DNA of 64,000 nt from Butyrivibrio sp. (lineage in GTDB: Bacteria > Bacillota > Clostridia > Lachnospirales > Lachnospiraceae): positions 396,738 through 460,737 of the forward strand of contig JAFXTN010000037.1 in the NCBI GenBank assembly GCA_017535785.1, given 5' to 3'. The notes beneath the pieces are model-generated. The model made no database searches. It saw only the letters and a list, made by a program, of their open reading frames with translations, and had not been told where the DNA came from. Below, one piece after another: positions 26,378 to 36,821 of this stretch (within the stretch, counting starts at the first letter, position 1; the number at the start of each line of letters is the position of its first letter). The position numbers were made by a program, and so were the translations under genes.

Positions 26378-28176
26378 AAAGAAAAAAGCGCAGATTGCGT
26401 ACAGGGAAAAGAGCCCGCCGGAATAGAAGATTAGTGATCCTGACAGGTTTAGCCGCAGTTGCTGCGCTTGTTTTTGTTGTTGTAATGATAGCTACGCTTA
26501 TCATCAACATGAGAAAGCCCGGTGAAGAGCTTGCTTCGGAGCCTGTACTTGAGGCTTCCTTGGAGGAGCAGGAGACCAGGCAGGTCGAGTATGTACATCC
26601 GTCCATATTAAAAGATATCGTGGAGGCAGGTAAATCTGTTTCCAGAGCACTCTCCGAGAGACCCGCAACAGTTGAGATGACTCCCGAAAACACAGCGGAG
26701 TTTGCCAAGATCGACAACTGCAGCATAGGAGAAGGCGGCAAGGTTGAGATCGCCGTTAAATCCGAGGGTATCCCCAAGAGTGATGATAAATACTATTATC
26801 TCTTTGAACAGGCAACCTACGATGATGAGTTTTCGCCCGAGCTTGAGCCTATTTCCAAGATATATAAGGGCGACGATACATCTTTTTCCGTAGATCTTAA
26901 AAAGGGTGCCGCAGATTCCAGACTCTTCTCTAAATTCAGAGTCGGAGTCAAGAAGGACGGTCAGTTTGTCAGCATAAGCCACCCTAAGTATATAACCAAT
27001 CCCGGAGCATGCGCGGGTGGAAACTACGGCGGAATGCCTCATAGTTCCATTAAGGGATTGCTTCCTTATCCGCTTAGGCTCTCTGAGCTTTCGGACCTCG
27101 GAGTAAATTACTGCTCATATAATATTCCGCTTTCACATATCCTCACAACATCGGGAGGAATTGATTATACATACGGCGGTGTCACATATCATTTCAATGC
27201 GCAGGTCATGAACAATTACGATGATCTGTTCAGGAAGCTCAACAGCATGGGAATAGATATTGCGGCCATCATATTAAATGACGCAAGTACCGCTGCTTTC
27301 CCTGAGATAACACATCCAAGCGCAAGAAGCGGATCCACCGCACCTTACTATATGTTTAATGCATCTGATGAAAGAGGCGTTAAGGCATGTGCGGCGATAG
27401 GAAGCTTTTTGGCAAACCGATACTCTGGCTCGGGACACGGCAATGTCAGCATGTGGATCATAGCCAACGAGGTCAATGCAAGAAAAGAATATAACTTTAT
27501 GCAGCACGTTGATGTAGGCACTTATACAGCTGCTTACACAAGAGCGTTCAGAGTCTTTTACAATGCTATAAAGAGCCAGAACGCAGGTGCCAAGGTTTAT
27601 ATACCGATAGATCAGAGATGGACATACAACACAGAGAAGACCGGAGACTACGATGCCAAGGATGTACTTGATATCTTTTCATCATCCATTTCCGAATACG
27701 GAAACATCGACTGGGGACTTGCATCACATCCGTATTCCTTCCCCAACGGAAACACGGCATTCTGGAATCCTTCCAAGTATGTCACTCATTCTGAATCAAC
27801 TCCATGTATCACAATGGAGAACATAGAAGTCCTTACCGGATACATGCAGAGAGAGAATATGCTTGATACGCAGGGAAGAGTGAGATCCATCATCCTTAGT
27901 GAGGTCGGTTATTCTTCGACATCCGGAGAAGCTGTTCAGGCAGCGGCCTTTGCTTATGCCTATACCAAGATGGTGCAAAACGGTCATATTGATGCGCTCA
28001 TGCTTTCAAGACAGGTGGATGCCGGAGATGAGATCGCAGCACTCGGCCTTGCCCTCGGTCTTGAGAATACCGGCGGCGGACACAAGATGATCTACAATGT
28101 ATTCAAATACATAGATACCGATAAGCGAAACGAGGTAGTGGCATTCGCTTATGATATAGTAGGAAAAACGTTCTAG
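26374..28176 (+). CDS. DUF5722 membrane-anchored protein
   Basis: 600-residue protein. A strongly basic N-terminus (about 20 residues) precedes one helix at about residues 22-46; the rest should be extracellular. The family-like core includes NPGACAGGNYGGMPHSS, LGVNYCSYNIPLSHIL, NDASTAAFPEITHPSA, WIIANEVNARKEYNFM and WGLASHPYSFP. The Asn-Glu (ANEVN) in a TIM-barrel-like context and the ILSEVGYSS strand with a second Glu look like a retaining glycoside hydrolase pair, but no substrate is known. It is coupled to rarA by overlap and followed 13 bases later by the malic enzyme gene. Confidence 0.82.
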   Translation: MKRKKRRLRTGKRARRNRRLVILTGLAAVAALVFVVVMIATLIINMRKPGEELASEPVLEASLEEQETRQVEYVHPSILKDIVEAGKSVSRALSERPATVEMTPENTAEFAKIDNCSIGEGGKVEIAVKSEGIPKSDDKYYYLFEQATYDDEFSPELEPISKIYKGDDTSFSVDLKKGAADSRLFSKFRVGVKKDGQFVSISHPKYITNPGACAGGNYGGMPHSSIKGLLPYPLRLSELSDLGVNYCSYNIPLSHILTTSGGIDYTYGGVTYHFNAQVMNNYDDLFRKLNSMGIDIAAIILNDASTAAFPEITHPSARSGSTAPYYMFNASDERGVKACAAIGSFLANRYSGSGHGNVSMWIIANEVNARKEYNFMQHVDVGTYTAAYTRAFRVFYNAIKSQNAGAKVYIPIDQRWTYNTEKTGDYDAKDVLDIFSSSISEYGNIDWGLASHPYSFPNGNTAFWNPSKYVTHSESTPCITMENIEVLTGYMQRENMLDTQGRVRSIILSEVGYSSTSGEAVQAAAFAYAYTKMVQNGHIDALMLSRQVDAGDEIAALGLALGLENTGGGHKMIYNVFKYIDTDKRNEVVAFAYDIVGKTF

Positions 28177-28189
28177 AGGAGAAGACATT

Positions 28190-29338
28190 ATGAACAACGC
28201 AGAAAAAGCACTTAAGATGCATGAAGAATGGAATGGAAAGCTTGAGATATTATCCAAAGCAAAAGTTAATTCAAAAGAGGATCTTGCAATAGCATACACA
28301 CCCGGTGTTGCAGAGCCTTGTAAGCTTATCGCAGAGGATAAGAGTCTTGCTTACAAATATACGATAAAATCCAATACCATCGCTGTAGTATCAGACGGAA
28401 GTGCGGTTTTGGGACTTGGAAACATCGGACCTTACGCAGCAATGCCCGTTATGGAAGGAAAGGCAGTTCTCTTTAAGGAATTCGGCGGAGTTAACGCTGT
28501 TCCGATCTGCCTCGACACACAGGATACAGAGGAGATCATCAAGGCCGTTACTTACCTTGCACCCGGCTTTGGCGGAATCAATCTTGAGGATATTTCTGCA
28601 CCGAGATGCTTTGAAATAGAAGAAAGACTTAAAGAAAAACTCGACATTCCCGTATTCCACGACGATCAGCACGGAACAGCCATCGTTGTTCTTGCGGGTA
28701 TTATCAACGGACTTAAGGTAGTAGGTAAGAAAAAGGAAGACTGTAAGGTTGTTGTAAACGGAGCGGGAAGTGCAGGAATCGCGATCACAAAGCTCCTTCT
28801 TCGCTACGGCTTTAAGAACGTTACAATGTGTGATAAGTCAGGTATCCTTCATAAGAAATCTGCAGATCTTAACTGGATGCAGGAGAAGATGATGGATGTT
28901 ACGAATCCCGATCAGCAGACGGGAAGCCTTGCGGATGCACTTAAGGGAGCTGACGTATTTGTCGGCGTTTCCGCACCCGGTATCGTGACCAAAGAGATGG
29001 CTCAGGGAATGAACAAGGATGCTATCATGTTTGCCATGGCCAATCCCGTTCCCGAGATCATGCCGGACCTTGCCAAGGAAGCAGGAATCAGAGTTATCGG
29101 AACAGGAAGAAGTGATTTCCCCAACCAGGTAAATAACGTTCTTGTATTCCCCGGAATCTTCCGCGGAGCGCTTGAAGGCGGAGCTAAGCAGATTACCGAA
29201 GAGATGAAGCTTGCGGCAGCAGAAGCCCTTGCCGGGCTTGTTGCGGAAGATGAACTCTCTGATGTGAACATTCTCCCCGCAGCGTTCGATCCCAGAGTTG
29301 CGGATGTTATTTCAGCAGCAGTTAAGGCACATATTTAA
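28190..29338 (+). CDS. NAD(P)-dependent malic enzyme
   Basis: 382-residue oxaloacetate-decarboxylating malate dehydrogenase: malate + NAD(P)+ to pyruvate + CO2 + NAD(P)H. Family blocks: [61 protein letters not shown] (metal-binding Asp residues) and [17 protein letters not shown] (Rossmann GxGxxG). Length matches the short bacterial form without a phosphotransacetylase tail. GAGGAG precedes the start by 8 bases. Cofactor preference cannot be read reliably. Confidence 0.95.
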   Translation: MNNAEKALKMHEEWNGKLEILSKAKVNSKEDLAIAYTPGVAEPCKLIAEDKSLAYKYTIKSNTIAVVSDGSAVLGLGNIGPYAAMPVMEGKAVLFKEFGGVNAVPICLDTQDTEEIIKAVTYLAPGFGGINLEDISAPRCFEIEERLKEKLDIPVFHDDQHGTAIVVLAGIINGLKVVGKKKEDCKVVVNGAGSAGIAITKLLLRYGFKNVTMCDKSGILHKKSADLNWMQEKMMDVTNPDQQTGSLADALKGADVFVGVSAPGIVTKEMAQGMNKDAIMFAMANPVPEIMPDLAKEAGIRVIGTGRSDFPNQVNNVLVFPGIFRGALEGGAKQITEEMKLAAAEALAGLVAEDELSDVNILPAAFDPRVADVISAAVKAHI

Positions 29339-29353
29339 TTTGGAGGCATCACT

Positions 29354-29872
29354 GTGAGTTCACAGTATCTTACTTTATATAAGATGATAGTTCTGTACAT
29401 GCTTAAGCGATGCGATGTACCGCTTAGCAAGGCACAGATATACGATTTTATCTTAGAGAACGAATACACTACATTTCTGACACTACAAGAGGTCTTTTCC
29501 GAGCTTGCGGTGTCAAAGCTCATTATAGAAAAGACGGTAGCAAACAGAACCTTCCTTGAGATCACATCGGAAGGAGATGAGACGCTTAAGTTTTTCGGAA
29601 ACAGGATCAATCCTTCGATCAGGCAGCAGATAGATGAGTATCTTCGTGCCAACAGTATGAAGCTTAGAAACGAAGCTTCCATACTTGCGGATTACAGGAA
29701 AACAGGCGACAACGAATACACCGCTCACCTTGTTGCAAGAGAGAACGGGCAGGACATAGTTGAGCTTAACTTCCCGGTTCCTACGGAAGAGATCGCTCAG
29801 AGTATCTGCAACAACTGGCAGGAAAAGAATCAGGAGATTTATCAGTTCCTTGTTTCACAACTTATGCTGTGA
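29354..29872 (+). CDS. DUF4364 family protein (PadR-like winged helix)
   Basis: 172-residue cytoplasmic protein common in Lachnospiraceae and other clostridia. The N-terminal 75 residues are a winged-helix-like segment (MIVLYMLKRCDVPLSKAQIYDFIL ... ELAVSKLI). The C-terminal part VARENGQDIVELNFPVPTEEIAQSICNNWQEK is diagnostic of DUF4364. The start is GTG at 29354, 7 bases after GGAGG. It may be a transcriptional regulator; no target is known. It sits 15 bases after the malic enzyme gene and so may share its transcript. Confidence 0.85.
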   Translation: MSSQYLTLYKMIVLYMLKRCDVPLSKAQIYDFILENEYTTFLTLQEVFSELAVSKLIIEKTVANRTFLEITSEGDETLKFFGNRINPSIRQQIDEYLRANSMKLRNEASILADYRKTGDNEYTAHLVARENGQDIVELNFPVPTEEIAQSICNNWQEKNQEIYQFLVSQLML

Positions 29873-29979
29873 ATAAGTCTTACCAAAAATAAGCATAAAA
29901 TAACAAGTACATACATTCATAATTAAATGCCATGAGACTAGAATAATTCATATAAGAGATTATATGGGAGGTCCATGGC

Positions 29980-32367
29980 ATGAAGTATGGCTATTTTGAC
30001 AACGATAATAAAGAATATGTGATCGACAGGATTGACCTGCCGACATCCTGGACAAATTATCTCGGCGTCGAGAAATTTGCCACAGTCATAAATCATACGG
30101 CCGGCGGCTATTCATTCTACGATAGCCCCGAGTATCACAGAATCAGTAGATTTCACGGAAACAGCATTCCGATGGACAGACCGGGATATTATGTATATCT
30201 CAGGGATGCCGATTCATCCGACTATTTCACAATTTCATGGCAGCCTGTAGCAAAGGCGCTTGATAAAGCTAAATATACCTGCAGACACGGCTTATCATAT
30301 ACCGTTTATGAGTGTGAATATGACGGGCTTAAGTGTTCTCAGAAGATGAGCGTTCCGTTATCCGAGAACGTTCTTTTATGGGACGTCAGGGTAAAAAACA
30401 CTGAGAATAAGGTCAGAAACCTTTCTATATTTTCATATCTTGAATTCTCATTCCATTCAATAGCAATTGATAATCAGAATTTCCAGATGAGCTTGTACTG
30501 TGCGGGCGCTTCATATGAAGACGGAATAATAGAAGAAGATCTTCATTATGAGCCTGACGGATTCCAGTACTTTGCTTCAAACTTCGATCCCGACGGATAT
30601 GACTGCGAAAGAGATATTTTCCTCGGAATGTATCACACAGAAGATAATCCCGTGGCAGTCGAGACCGGCAAGTGTTCATCTTCCGAGCAAAAGGGCGGAA
30701 ATCACTGCGGAAGTCTTCAAAAGAACTTTAGCCTTAATCCCGGAGAAGAAGTAAGATTTATCTTCATGCTCGGAGAAGGTGACAGGAGCGAAGGAAAAAG
30801 AGTAAAAGAAAAATACAGCGATCTTGCCAATGTAGACAGAGCCTATGAAGAGCTTGCAAAGTATTGGGATAAGAAAATATCCAAGCTTGTTATCGATACT
30901 CCCAGCGAAGGCATGAACACAATGATAAATACATGGACTTTGTATCAGTCCGAGATCAATGTTATGTTCTCAAGATTTGCTTCGTTTATAGAGCTTGGCG
31001 GAAGAACGGGACTTGGATACAGAGACACCGCTCAGGATGCTATGACGATACCGCATTCCAATCCCGAGAAATGTAAAGAGAGAATAATGCAGCTCTTAAA
31101 CGGTCTTGTTTCCGAAGGCTACGGACTGCATCTTTTCGATCCCGCATGGTTTGAAGAAGAACCCGAGTCCGATGGATTTAAGTCACCGACGGTTATTCCG
31201 GTATCTGCAAGCGACAGAGTTCACTCCAAGGAAGACGCCTGCGCGGATGACGCCCTCTGGCTTGTTCCCGCAATTACAGAGTACATAAAAGAGACGGGAG
31301 ATCTCGGATTTGCCGACATGGTACTTCCGTACGCGGACGGCCCCGAGGGAACAGTCTATGAACACATGAAAAAGATCCTTGATTTTTCCGAAAGAGAAGT
31401 CGGTCAAAACGGCGTGTGCAAGGGACTTAGAGCAGACTGGAACGACTGCCTTAACCTTGGCGGCGGAGAGAGTGCAATGGTAAGCTTCCTTCATCACTGG
31501 GCACTTACTCATTTCATAGAGCTTGCGAATAAACTCGGAAAAAGCGAAGATGCAGAGCATTACGGCAAAGTAGCCGATAAGCTTAAGGTATTAAGTAACG
31601 AAGTCCTCTGGGATGAAGAGTGGTTTATAAGAGGTATAACCAAGAACGGTAAGAAGATCGGAACCTCCAAGGACGAAGAAGGAAGAGTACACCTTGAGTC
31701 CAACGCCTGGGCGGTTCTTTCAGGAGCGGCAACGGGAGCCAAGGCTTTAAAGGCAATGGAAGCTGTTGATAAATATCTTTTTACCGAGTGGGGAATACTT
31801 TTAAATACTCCTCCGTACACCAAGATAGATCCGTCTATCGGCTTTATCACCAAGGTGTTCCCGGGACTTAAAGAAAACTCATCGGTATTTTCTCATCCCA
31901 ATCCTTGGGCTTGGGCAGCCGAGTGTGTTCTCGGAAACGGAAACACCGCAATGAAATTCTATGATGCGCTTTGTCCTTATTATCAGAACGACAAGATAGA
32001 GACAAGAGAGGCCGAGCCTTATTCATATTGCCAGTTCATCATGGGACCTTCACATAAACAGTTCGGAAGAGCGAGACATCCGTTTATGACGGGCTCCGGA
32101 GGATGGTCATATTTCTCGGCAACAAGATATATTCTGGGAATCAGACCTTCGTATGACGAGCTTGTGATAGATCCTTGCATACCCGATATCTGGGCAGGCT
32201 TTAAGGTTGAAAGGATCTGGCGCGGAGCAAAATATTCTATAGAGATAACAAATCCCGACCATGTTCAAAAGGGAGTTAAAAAGATCATATTTGACGGCGA
32301 AGAAGTGGCTAAGATACCGGCTTGCGAGGCAGGCACCGACCATAGCGTCAAAGTAGTAATGGGTTAA
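29980..32367 (+). CDS. GH94 disaccharide phosphorylase, closest in sequence style to N,N'-diacetylchitobiose phosphorylase
   Basis: 795-residue inverting phosphorylase that would split a beta-linked disaccharide with phosphate into a sugar 1-phosphate and a free sugar. Opening MKYGYFDNDNKEYVI and AGGYSFYDSPEYHRISRF are GH94 hallmarks; the catalytic acid Asp is in GLRADWNDCLNLGGGESAM. The blocks SRFASFIELGGRTGLGYRDTAQD and CKGLRADWND match chitobiose phosphorylase from memory better than cellobiose phosphorylase. The next gene is a phosphohexomutase, which would take the sugar 1-phosphate into glycolysis or cell-wall metabolism. No signal peptide, so the substrate is imported first, probably by the transporter at 36822-40359. 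The start follows GGGAGG by about 8 bases. Confidence 0.9.
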   Translation: MKYGYFDNDNKEYVIDRIDLPTSWTNYLGVEKFATVINHTAGGYSFYDSPEYHRISRFHGNSIPMDRPGYYVYLRDADSSDYFTISWQPVAKALDKAKYTCRHGLSYTVYECEYDGLKCSQKMSVPLSENVLLWDVRVKNTENKVRNLSIFSYLEFSFHSIAIDNQNFQMSLYCAGASYEDGIIEEDLHYEPDGFQYFASNFDPDGYDCERDIFLGMYHTEDNPVAVETGKCSSSEQKGGNHCGSLQKNFSLNPGEEVRFIFMLGEGDRSEGKRVKEKYSDLANVDRAYEELAKYWDKKISKLVIDTPSEGMNTMINTWTLYQSEINVMFSRFASFIELGGRTGLGYRDTAQDAMTIPHSNPEKCKERIMQLLNGLVSEGYGLHLFDPAWFEEEPESDGFKSPTVIPVSASDRVHSKEDACADDALWLVPAITEYIKETGDLGFADMVLPYADGPEGTVYEHMKKILDFSEREVGQNGVCKGLRADWNDCLNLGGGESAMVSFLHHWALTHFIELANKLGKSEDAEHYGKVADKLKVLSNEVLWDEEWFIRGITKNGKKIGTSKDEEGRVHLESNAWAVLSGAATGAKALKAMEAVDKYLFTEWGILLNTPPYTKIDPSIGFITKVFPGLKENSSVFSHPNPWAWAAECVLGNGNTAMKFYDALCPYYQNDKIETREAEPYSYCQFIMGPSHKQFGRARHPFMTGSGGWSYFSATRYILGIRPSYDELVIDPCIPDIWAGFKVERIWRGAKYSIEITNPDHVQKGVKKIIFDGEEVAKIPACEAGTDHSVKVVMG

Positions 32368-32386
32368 TTATGAGGAGGATGATAAA

Positions 32387-33811
32387 ATGATCAAATTCGG
32401 TACAGGCGGATGGCGAGCCATCATAGGTGATGAGTTCATAAGAAGTAATATAGAGCTTCTTGCTAAAGCCCTTGCAACCAAGATGAAAGACGAAGGCGTC
32501 GCATCAAAAGGAATAGTAATAGGATATGACAGGAGATTCCTTTCAAAAGAAGCAATGCAGTGGTCAGCACGAGTTTTTGCAAAGGAAGGGATAAAGGCTT
32601 ATCTCATAAACAAGTCTGTTCCAACACCCGTAGTTATGTTCTATGTTATGAAGCATGAGCTTTCTTACGGAATGATGGTAACCGCGAGCCACAATCCCGC
32701 TCTTTATAACGGTATAAAAGTATTTACCGCCGGCGGAAGGGATGCTGATGAGATCCAGACAGCACAGATAGAAGAGTATATCAAGAAGGTAGATACAGGC
32801 GAACCGGTTGAATACATGGAATACGATGCCGGCAAAGAGGCGGGACTCATAAATGAGATATATCCTCTAAATGAATATATAGACAGCATCATTTCCAGAA
32901 TAGATATGGATGCCATCAAGGAAAAGAGCCTTCGAGTTGTCTTGGATCCTATGTACGGCGTAAGTGAGACATCTCTTAGGATAACTCTTCAGACGGCAAG
33001 ATGTGAGGTTGAGACTATCCACGACAGACACGATACACTCTTTGGAGGTAAGCTTCCCGCACCTACGGCGGCTACTCTTCATCAGCTTCAAAATGTCGTT
33101 ACTGACGGACATTATGATATAGGTATCGCAACCGACGGAGACGCCGACAGAATAGGTGTCATCGACGATAAGGGCAGATTCTTACATCCCAATGAGATAA
33201 TGGCTCTTTTGTATTACTATCTCGAAGAGTTCAAAGGCTGGAAGGGTCCTGTTGTAAGAAATGTCTGCACGACACATGTCCTTGACAGGATGGCTGAGGA
33301 ATACGGCGAAAAGTGCTACGAGGTTCCTGTTGGCTTTAAGCATATCTCAGCTAAGATGAATGAGACGGATGCGGTTATCGGAGGAGAATCATCGGGAGGC
33401 CTTACCGTACGAGGACATATCAAGGGAAAAGACGGTGTGTATGCCGCAATGCTCCTTGTAGAGATGATCGCTGTTACCGGTAAAAAGATGTCTGAGATCA
33501 TAGAGGACCTTGAGAAAAAATATGGAAAGATCGCGATGGAAGAAAACGACTATCACTTCACACAGGAGAAAAAGGAAGAGATCATGGACAGACTCCTTAT
33601 CAAAAAGGAGCTTCCGGAGTTTTCCTTTGATGTGGATAAGGTGAGCTATCTCGACGGCAGCAAGGTTTACTTTAAGAATGGCGGCTGGATAATAGCAAGA
33701 TTTTCAGGCACAGAGCCGCTTCTTAGGATCTATTCCGAGATGCCGGACACCGAAGATGCAAAGAAGCTTTGTAAATTATACGAGGAGTTTTTGGAACTGA
33801 AGCATGAATAA
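32387..33811 (+). CDS. phosphoglucomutase/phosphomannomutase family protein
   Basis: 474-residue alpha-D-phosphohexomutase. Active-site phosphoserine loop TASHNP, metal loop DGDADR, sugar-binding loop GESSGG and phosphate-binding FSGTEPLLR are all present; the N-terminus is FGTGGWRA. It interconverts sugar 1- and 6-phosphates; which hexose cannot be told. Placement directly after the GH94 gene (19 bases) suggests it handles the phosphorylase product. AGGAGG precedes the start. Confidence 0.94.
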   Translation: MIKFGTGGWRAIIGDEFIRSNIELLAKALATKMKDEGVASKGIVIGYDRRFLSKEAMQWSARVFAKEGIKAYLINKSVPTPVVMFYVMKHELSYGMMVTASHNPALYNGIKVFTAGGRDADEIQTAQIEEYIKKVDTGEPVEYMEYDAGKEAGLINEIYPLNEYIDSIISRIDMDAIKEKSLRVVLDPMYGVSETSLRITLQTARCEVETIHDRHDTLFGGKLPAPTAATLHQLQNVVTDGHYDIGIATDGDADRIGVIDDKGRFLHPNEIMALLYYYLEEFKGWKGPVVRNVCTTHVLDRMAEEYGEKCYEVPVGFKHISAKMNETDAVIGGESSGGLTVRGHIKGKDGVYAAMLLVEMIAVTGKKMSEIIEDLEKKYGKIAMEENDYHFTQEKKEEIMDRLLIKKELPEFSFDVDKVSYLDGSKVYFKNGGWIIARFSGTEPLLRIYSEMPDTEDAKKLCKLYEEFLELKHE

Positions 33812-34358
33812 TAAAAACTTATTTGATACTTTATATAAAGACTTCCTAAGCCCTGAGAATCTGGCGAATATATCATCTGACAAAACCTATGAAGAGATGA
33901 TACTCATGCTTGATTCCTACGAGGAGAACAAAGAATTATACATCCCCGAAAATATAGTATATGATTATTATAAAGGGGACTTTGAAACATTTCTTGATGC
34001 TGTTAGAGTGGTTGATGAGTCCTGGGCTGACATATACAAACCAGGTGACAGGATTTACTGTGGTTTCTGCGGGGGCAGAGTTGTCAGCTTTTGTATGATC
34101 GAAGATATGGGAATGTATGAGGAAGAAGGTATTACCTACAAGGTCGGAGGGCCCGGATGCGTAGGAACGATCCCCGAATTCAGGAAAAAAGGGATCGGTC
34201 TTAAGATGATCGATAAGGCGACCCTGATCCTTAAAGAGCTTGGATACGACATAAGCTATGTGCATTACACGGGAGTTGCTCCCTGGTATGCCAAGCTTGG
34301 GTATAAGACCATCATCAAGTGGAATAAAGAGGGTAAATGGGAAAGCATGAGGGGTTAA
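33804..34358 (+). CDS. GNAT family N-acetyltransferase
   Basis: 184-residue protein. The acetyl-CoA loop is visible as VGTIPEFRKKGIGLKMIDKATLIL (R/Q-x-x-G-x-G/A type), followed by YVHYTGVAPWYAKLGYKTI, the usual C-terminal strand pair. The acceptor is unknown; in this setting acetylation of an amino sugar is conceivable but not shown. It overlaps the mutase gene by 8 bases and the kinase gene by 22, so it belongs to the same transcript. Confidence 0.87.
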   Translation: MNNKNLFDTLYKDFLSPENLANISSDKTYEEMILMLDSYEENKELYIPENIVYDYYKGDFETFLDAVRVVDESWADIYKPGDRIYCGFCGGRVVSFCMIEDMGMYEEEGITYKVGGPGCVGTIPEFRKKGIGLKMIDKATLILKELGYDISYVHYTGVAPWYAKLGYKTIIKWNKEGKWESMRG

Positions 34359-35983
34359 ATAAAAAGAAGAGAGGCTTGTTTAGGGGTAAGCTTGGCTTAT
34401 CCTCTTTACAGCGCTCTCTTTTTCTTATATTCATGGCATCGTGGATACTTCCGATCGCGGTGCTGTCTGCATTTATCTTTATTCAATATCAGGATGCATA
34501 TGTAAAAAGAACCGAAAGAGAAATGGTAAATGAAGCCAAGGTCTCAGCGGTACTCATAAAATCTCAGATTGACGATGCAAGCTACAAGCTTCATAAAGAG
34601 TCGGTCGGAGGTGAGTGGGAGAGGCGCTCGCGAAATGAGAAATTCCTTGTCTGGGCAAGATCCGAGCTAAACAGGAAATTCTATATGGACGGGCACTATT
34701 CCTGTGTTGCACTCTACTATGAAGACGGTGAATCACCGAGTGCATATGTCGGAAAGAACGGCTACGAATATGATAAGTACATAGAATATATAGAGCCGGT
34801 GATCAAGGATAAGATCGAAAAAAAAGAAAAGGGAACCAAGGTGGTAGTTGCCAATAACAGGATATACCTTGTTCAGAATCTTTTTTATTCCGCATATGAC
34901 AGGCGCTACGCCACGATAGTTGCCGGTCTCGATAAGCAAAAGCTCTTTGCGGATATTCCGATAGATACATCCAGCGCCATTTATATTTCTTTTGACGATG
35001 AAAAAGAATTTATTACCTATAGGGATTCGGATAAAGAAATTGAAGAAGATAAGAAGGAAGTGCTTGAGTATCTTTCTTCCGGAAAAGACATCTATAGGAG
35101 AAACTTCAATATAATACCTTATTTCAGAAGGTACTATGAGGGCTACAGATGTGCTACCACCAGCATGTATTATGAGATGCAGTTCTTTTATCTGCAGAAT
35201 TCAAAAGACCTGTATTATGAGCTTTTTAGGATCAACATCATCGTATTTATCACGATAATAGGAATGATACCGATCATGCTGCTTTCCTATTACTACATGA
35301 AAAAGAATACCGAGTATACCCAGAAGATGATGACGAAAGATGCGCAGATAGCGGCGCTTCAGGCGCAGATCAATCCTCATTTTCTTAATAATACTTTGGA
35401 GATGATGAACTGGCAGGCGAGAATGTCGGGAGATGTCGAGGTCAGCAAGATGATAGAGTCGCTTGCGACAGTGCTTGATTCGGGCATCAACAGAGATAAT
35501 GATAAGCTTGTTCGCCTTGCGGATGAGCTTAGATGCGGCGATGCATTTTTGTATATCATGAGCATGAGATTCGGAGAAAGACTTAAGGTTGAAAAGCTTA
35601 TCGACAGCTCAACTCTTGGAACTTACGTGCCGCAGCTCATCCTGCAGCCGATACTTGAAAATGCAATAAAGCACGGTGTTGAGAGCGTCAACAGAGGAAC
35701 CGTGTGGCTTAATATTTTTGAAGAAAACAACGAGCTGATCATAGATGTTATCAACAGCGGAAAAGATATTTCGAATGAGGATGTGGACAGGATCAGAAAG
35801 ATCATCAGCGGCGAGCTTAAGCTCAAAAAGAGTGAGCCCGGAACACATACATCCATCGGTATCTATAATGTTAATAAGAGGATCGAGCTGATCTTTGGGG
35901 AAGAATACGGACTGAGTGTAAGCAAGTCCGGTGATAACAACATGCAGTTTAGAATGGTCATGCCGATCAGTAAGGGAGATTGA
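34337..35983 (+). CDS. YesM/LytS-type sensor histidine kinase
   Basis: 548-residue membrane kinase. Two helices at about residues 24-48 and 292-317 enclose an extracellular sensor region of about 245 residues. The cytoplasmic part has the His_kinase domain: QAQINPHFLNNTLEMMNW (phosphoacceptor His), YVPQLILQPILENAIKHGV (N box) and SIGIYNVNKRIELIFG (G box). No HAMP domain is obvious. It pairs with the AraC-type regulator that starts one base after its stop. This pair type commonly controls polysaccharide import genes in Firmicutes, which fits the Lpl-type transporter downstream. Confidence 0.92.
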   Translation: MGKHEGLNKKKRGLFRGKLGLSSLQRSLFLIFMASWILPIAVLSAFIFIQYQDAYVKRTEREMVNEAKVSAVLIKSQIDDASYKLHKESVGGEWERRSRNEKFLVWARSELNRKFYMDGHYSCVALYYEDGESPSAYVGKNGYEYDKYIEYIEPVIKDKIEKKEKGTKVVVANNRIYLVQNLFYSAYDRRYATIVAGLDKQKLFADIPIDTSSAIYISFDDEKEFITYRDSDKEIEEDKKEVLEYLSSGKDIYRRNFNIIPYFRRYYEGYRCATTSMYYEMQFFYLQNSKDLYYELFRINIIVFITIIGMIPIMLLSYYYMKKNTEYTQKMMTKDAQIAALQAQINPHFLNNTLEMMNWQARMSGDVEVSKMIESLATVLDSGINRDNDKLVRLADELRCGDAFLYIMSMRFGERLKVEKLIDSSTLGTYVPQLILQPILENAIKHGVESVNRGTVWLNIFEENNELIIDVINSGKDISNEDVDRIRKIISGELKLKKSEPGTHTSIGIYNVNKRIELIFGEEYGLSVSKSGDNNMQFRMVMPISKGD

Positions 35984-35984
35984 T

Positions 35985-36737
35985 ATGAAGAAGGTAGTCA
36001 TCATAGATGATGAGCCCATCATTGTACAGGGGTTGTCAAAGGGCATTGAATGGGACAAATACGGATGCGAGGTCGTTGGAACGGCAGGCGACGGAGTCGA
36101 GGGAAAAAGAGTTATCGAAGAGCTTCATCCCGATATCCTTTTCCTTGATATATGTATGCCTCAGATGGACGGCCTTACAATGATAGCAGGACTTAAGTCC
36201 GAGCATTCGGATATGCAGATCGCAATTTTAACGGGCTTCAGAGATTTTGAATATGCGCAGAAAGCGATCAACCTGGGCGTTTGCAGGTTTTTATTAAAGC
36301 CCTCCAATATGGATGAGATCGATGAAGCGATAACTCACATGGTAGAGATGTCAAACAAGGCAAAGGGCCCGGATGGATCAGCGGTCGAAGGTGAAGCCTT
36401 GGAAGAGAAGACTGCGGATAATTTTATTGTCAGAAATGCTCTTAATTATATAGAAGAACATTACAACGAGAAGATTCTTTTGTCCGATGTCGCAGACAAG
36501 GTCTATGTTAGCCAGTGGCATCTCAGTAAGCTCCTTAATAAGGAGACTGAAAAGAACTTCTCCGAGATCTTAAATTCTGTTCGCATAAAAAAGGCAGCAG
36601 AGCTTTTAAAAGATCCTTCGAAGAGGATAAGCGATGTTGCGGAGGAAGTCGGATTCTTGGATGTAGCCCATTTTTCAAGGGTTTTCAAGAAGGTAAAAGG
36701 CATATCCGCAAACGAATACAGAAATCACACAAAATAG
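35985..36737 (+). CDS. YesN-type response regulator (receiver + AraC DNA-binding domain)
   Basis: 250 residues. Receiver domain with VVIIDDEP, the phosphorylated Asp in ILFLDICMPQMDG (about residue 55) and LLKPSNMDEID. The C-terminal AraC domain holds two HTH units (LLSDVADKVYVSQWHLSKLLNKE and ISDVAEEVGFLDVAHFSRVFKKVKGISANEYR). Start 35985 follows AAGGGAG by 8 bases; a longer frame within the kinase gene is less likely. It should activate the promoter at 36762 in response to an extracellular carbohydrate sensed by its partner kinase. Confidence 0.94.
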   Translation: MKKVVIIDDEPIIVQGLSKGIEWDKYGCEVVGTAGDGVEGKRVIEELHPDILFLDICMPQMDGLTMIAGLKSEHSDMQIAILTGFRDFEYAQKAINLGVCRFLLKPSNMDEIDEAITHMVEMSNKAKGPDGSAVEGEALEEKTADNFIVRNALNYIEEHYNEKILLSDVADKVYVSQWHLSKLLNKETEKNFSEILNSVRIKKAAELLKDPSKRISDVAEEVGFLDVAHFSRVFKKVKGISANEYRNHTK

Positions 36738-36761
36738 TACAAAAATGAACAAAATGGTGCC

Positions 36762-36790
36762 GTGACTTAGAGATTTGCAGACTCTACAAT
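36762..36790 (+). promoter_or_regulatory. promoter of the sugar transporter operon
   Basis: GTGACT, 17 bases, TACAAT, 31 bases before the first permease gene. It lies directly downstream of the AraC-type regulator gene. Confidence 0.55.
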
Positions 36791-36821
36791 ATTCTTAGAG
36801 AAGTAAAAAAGGGGGCTGCAA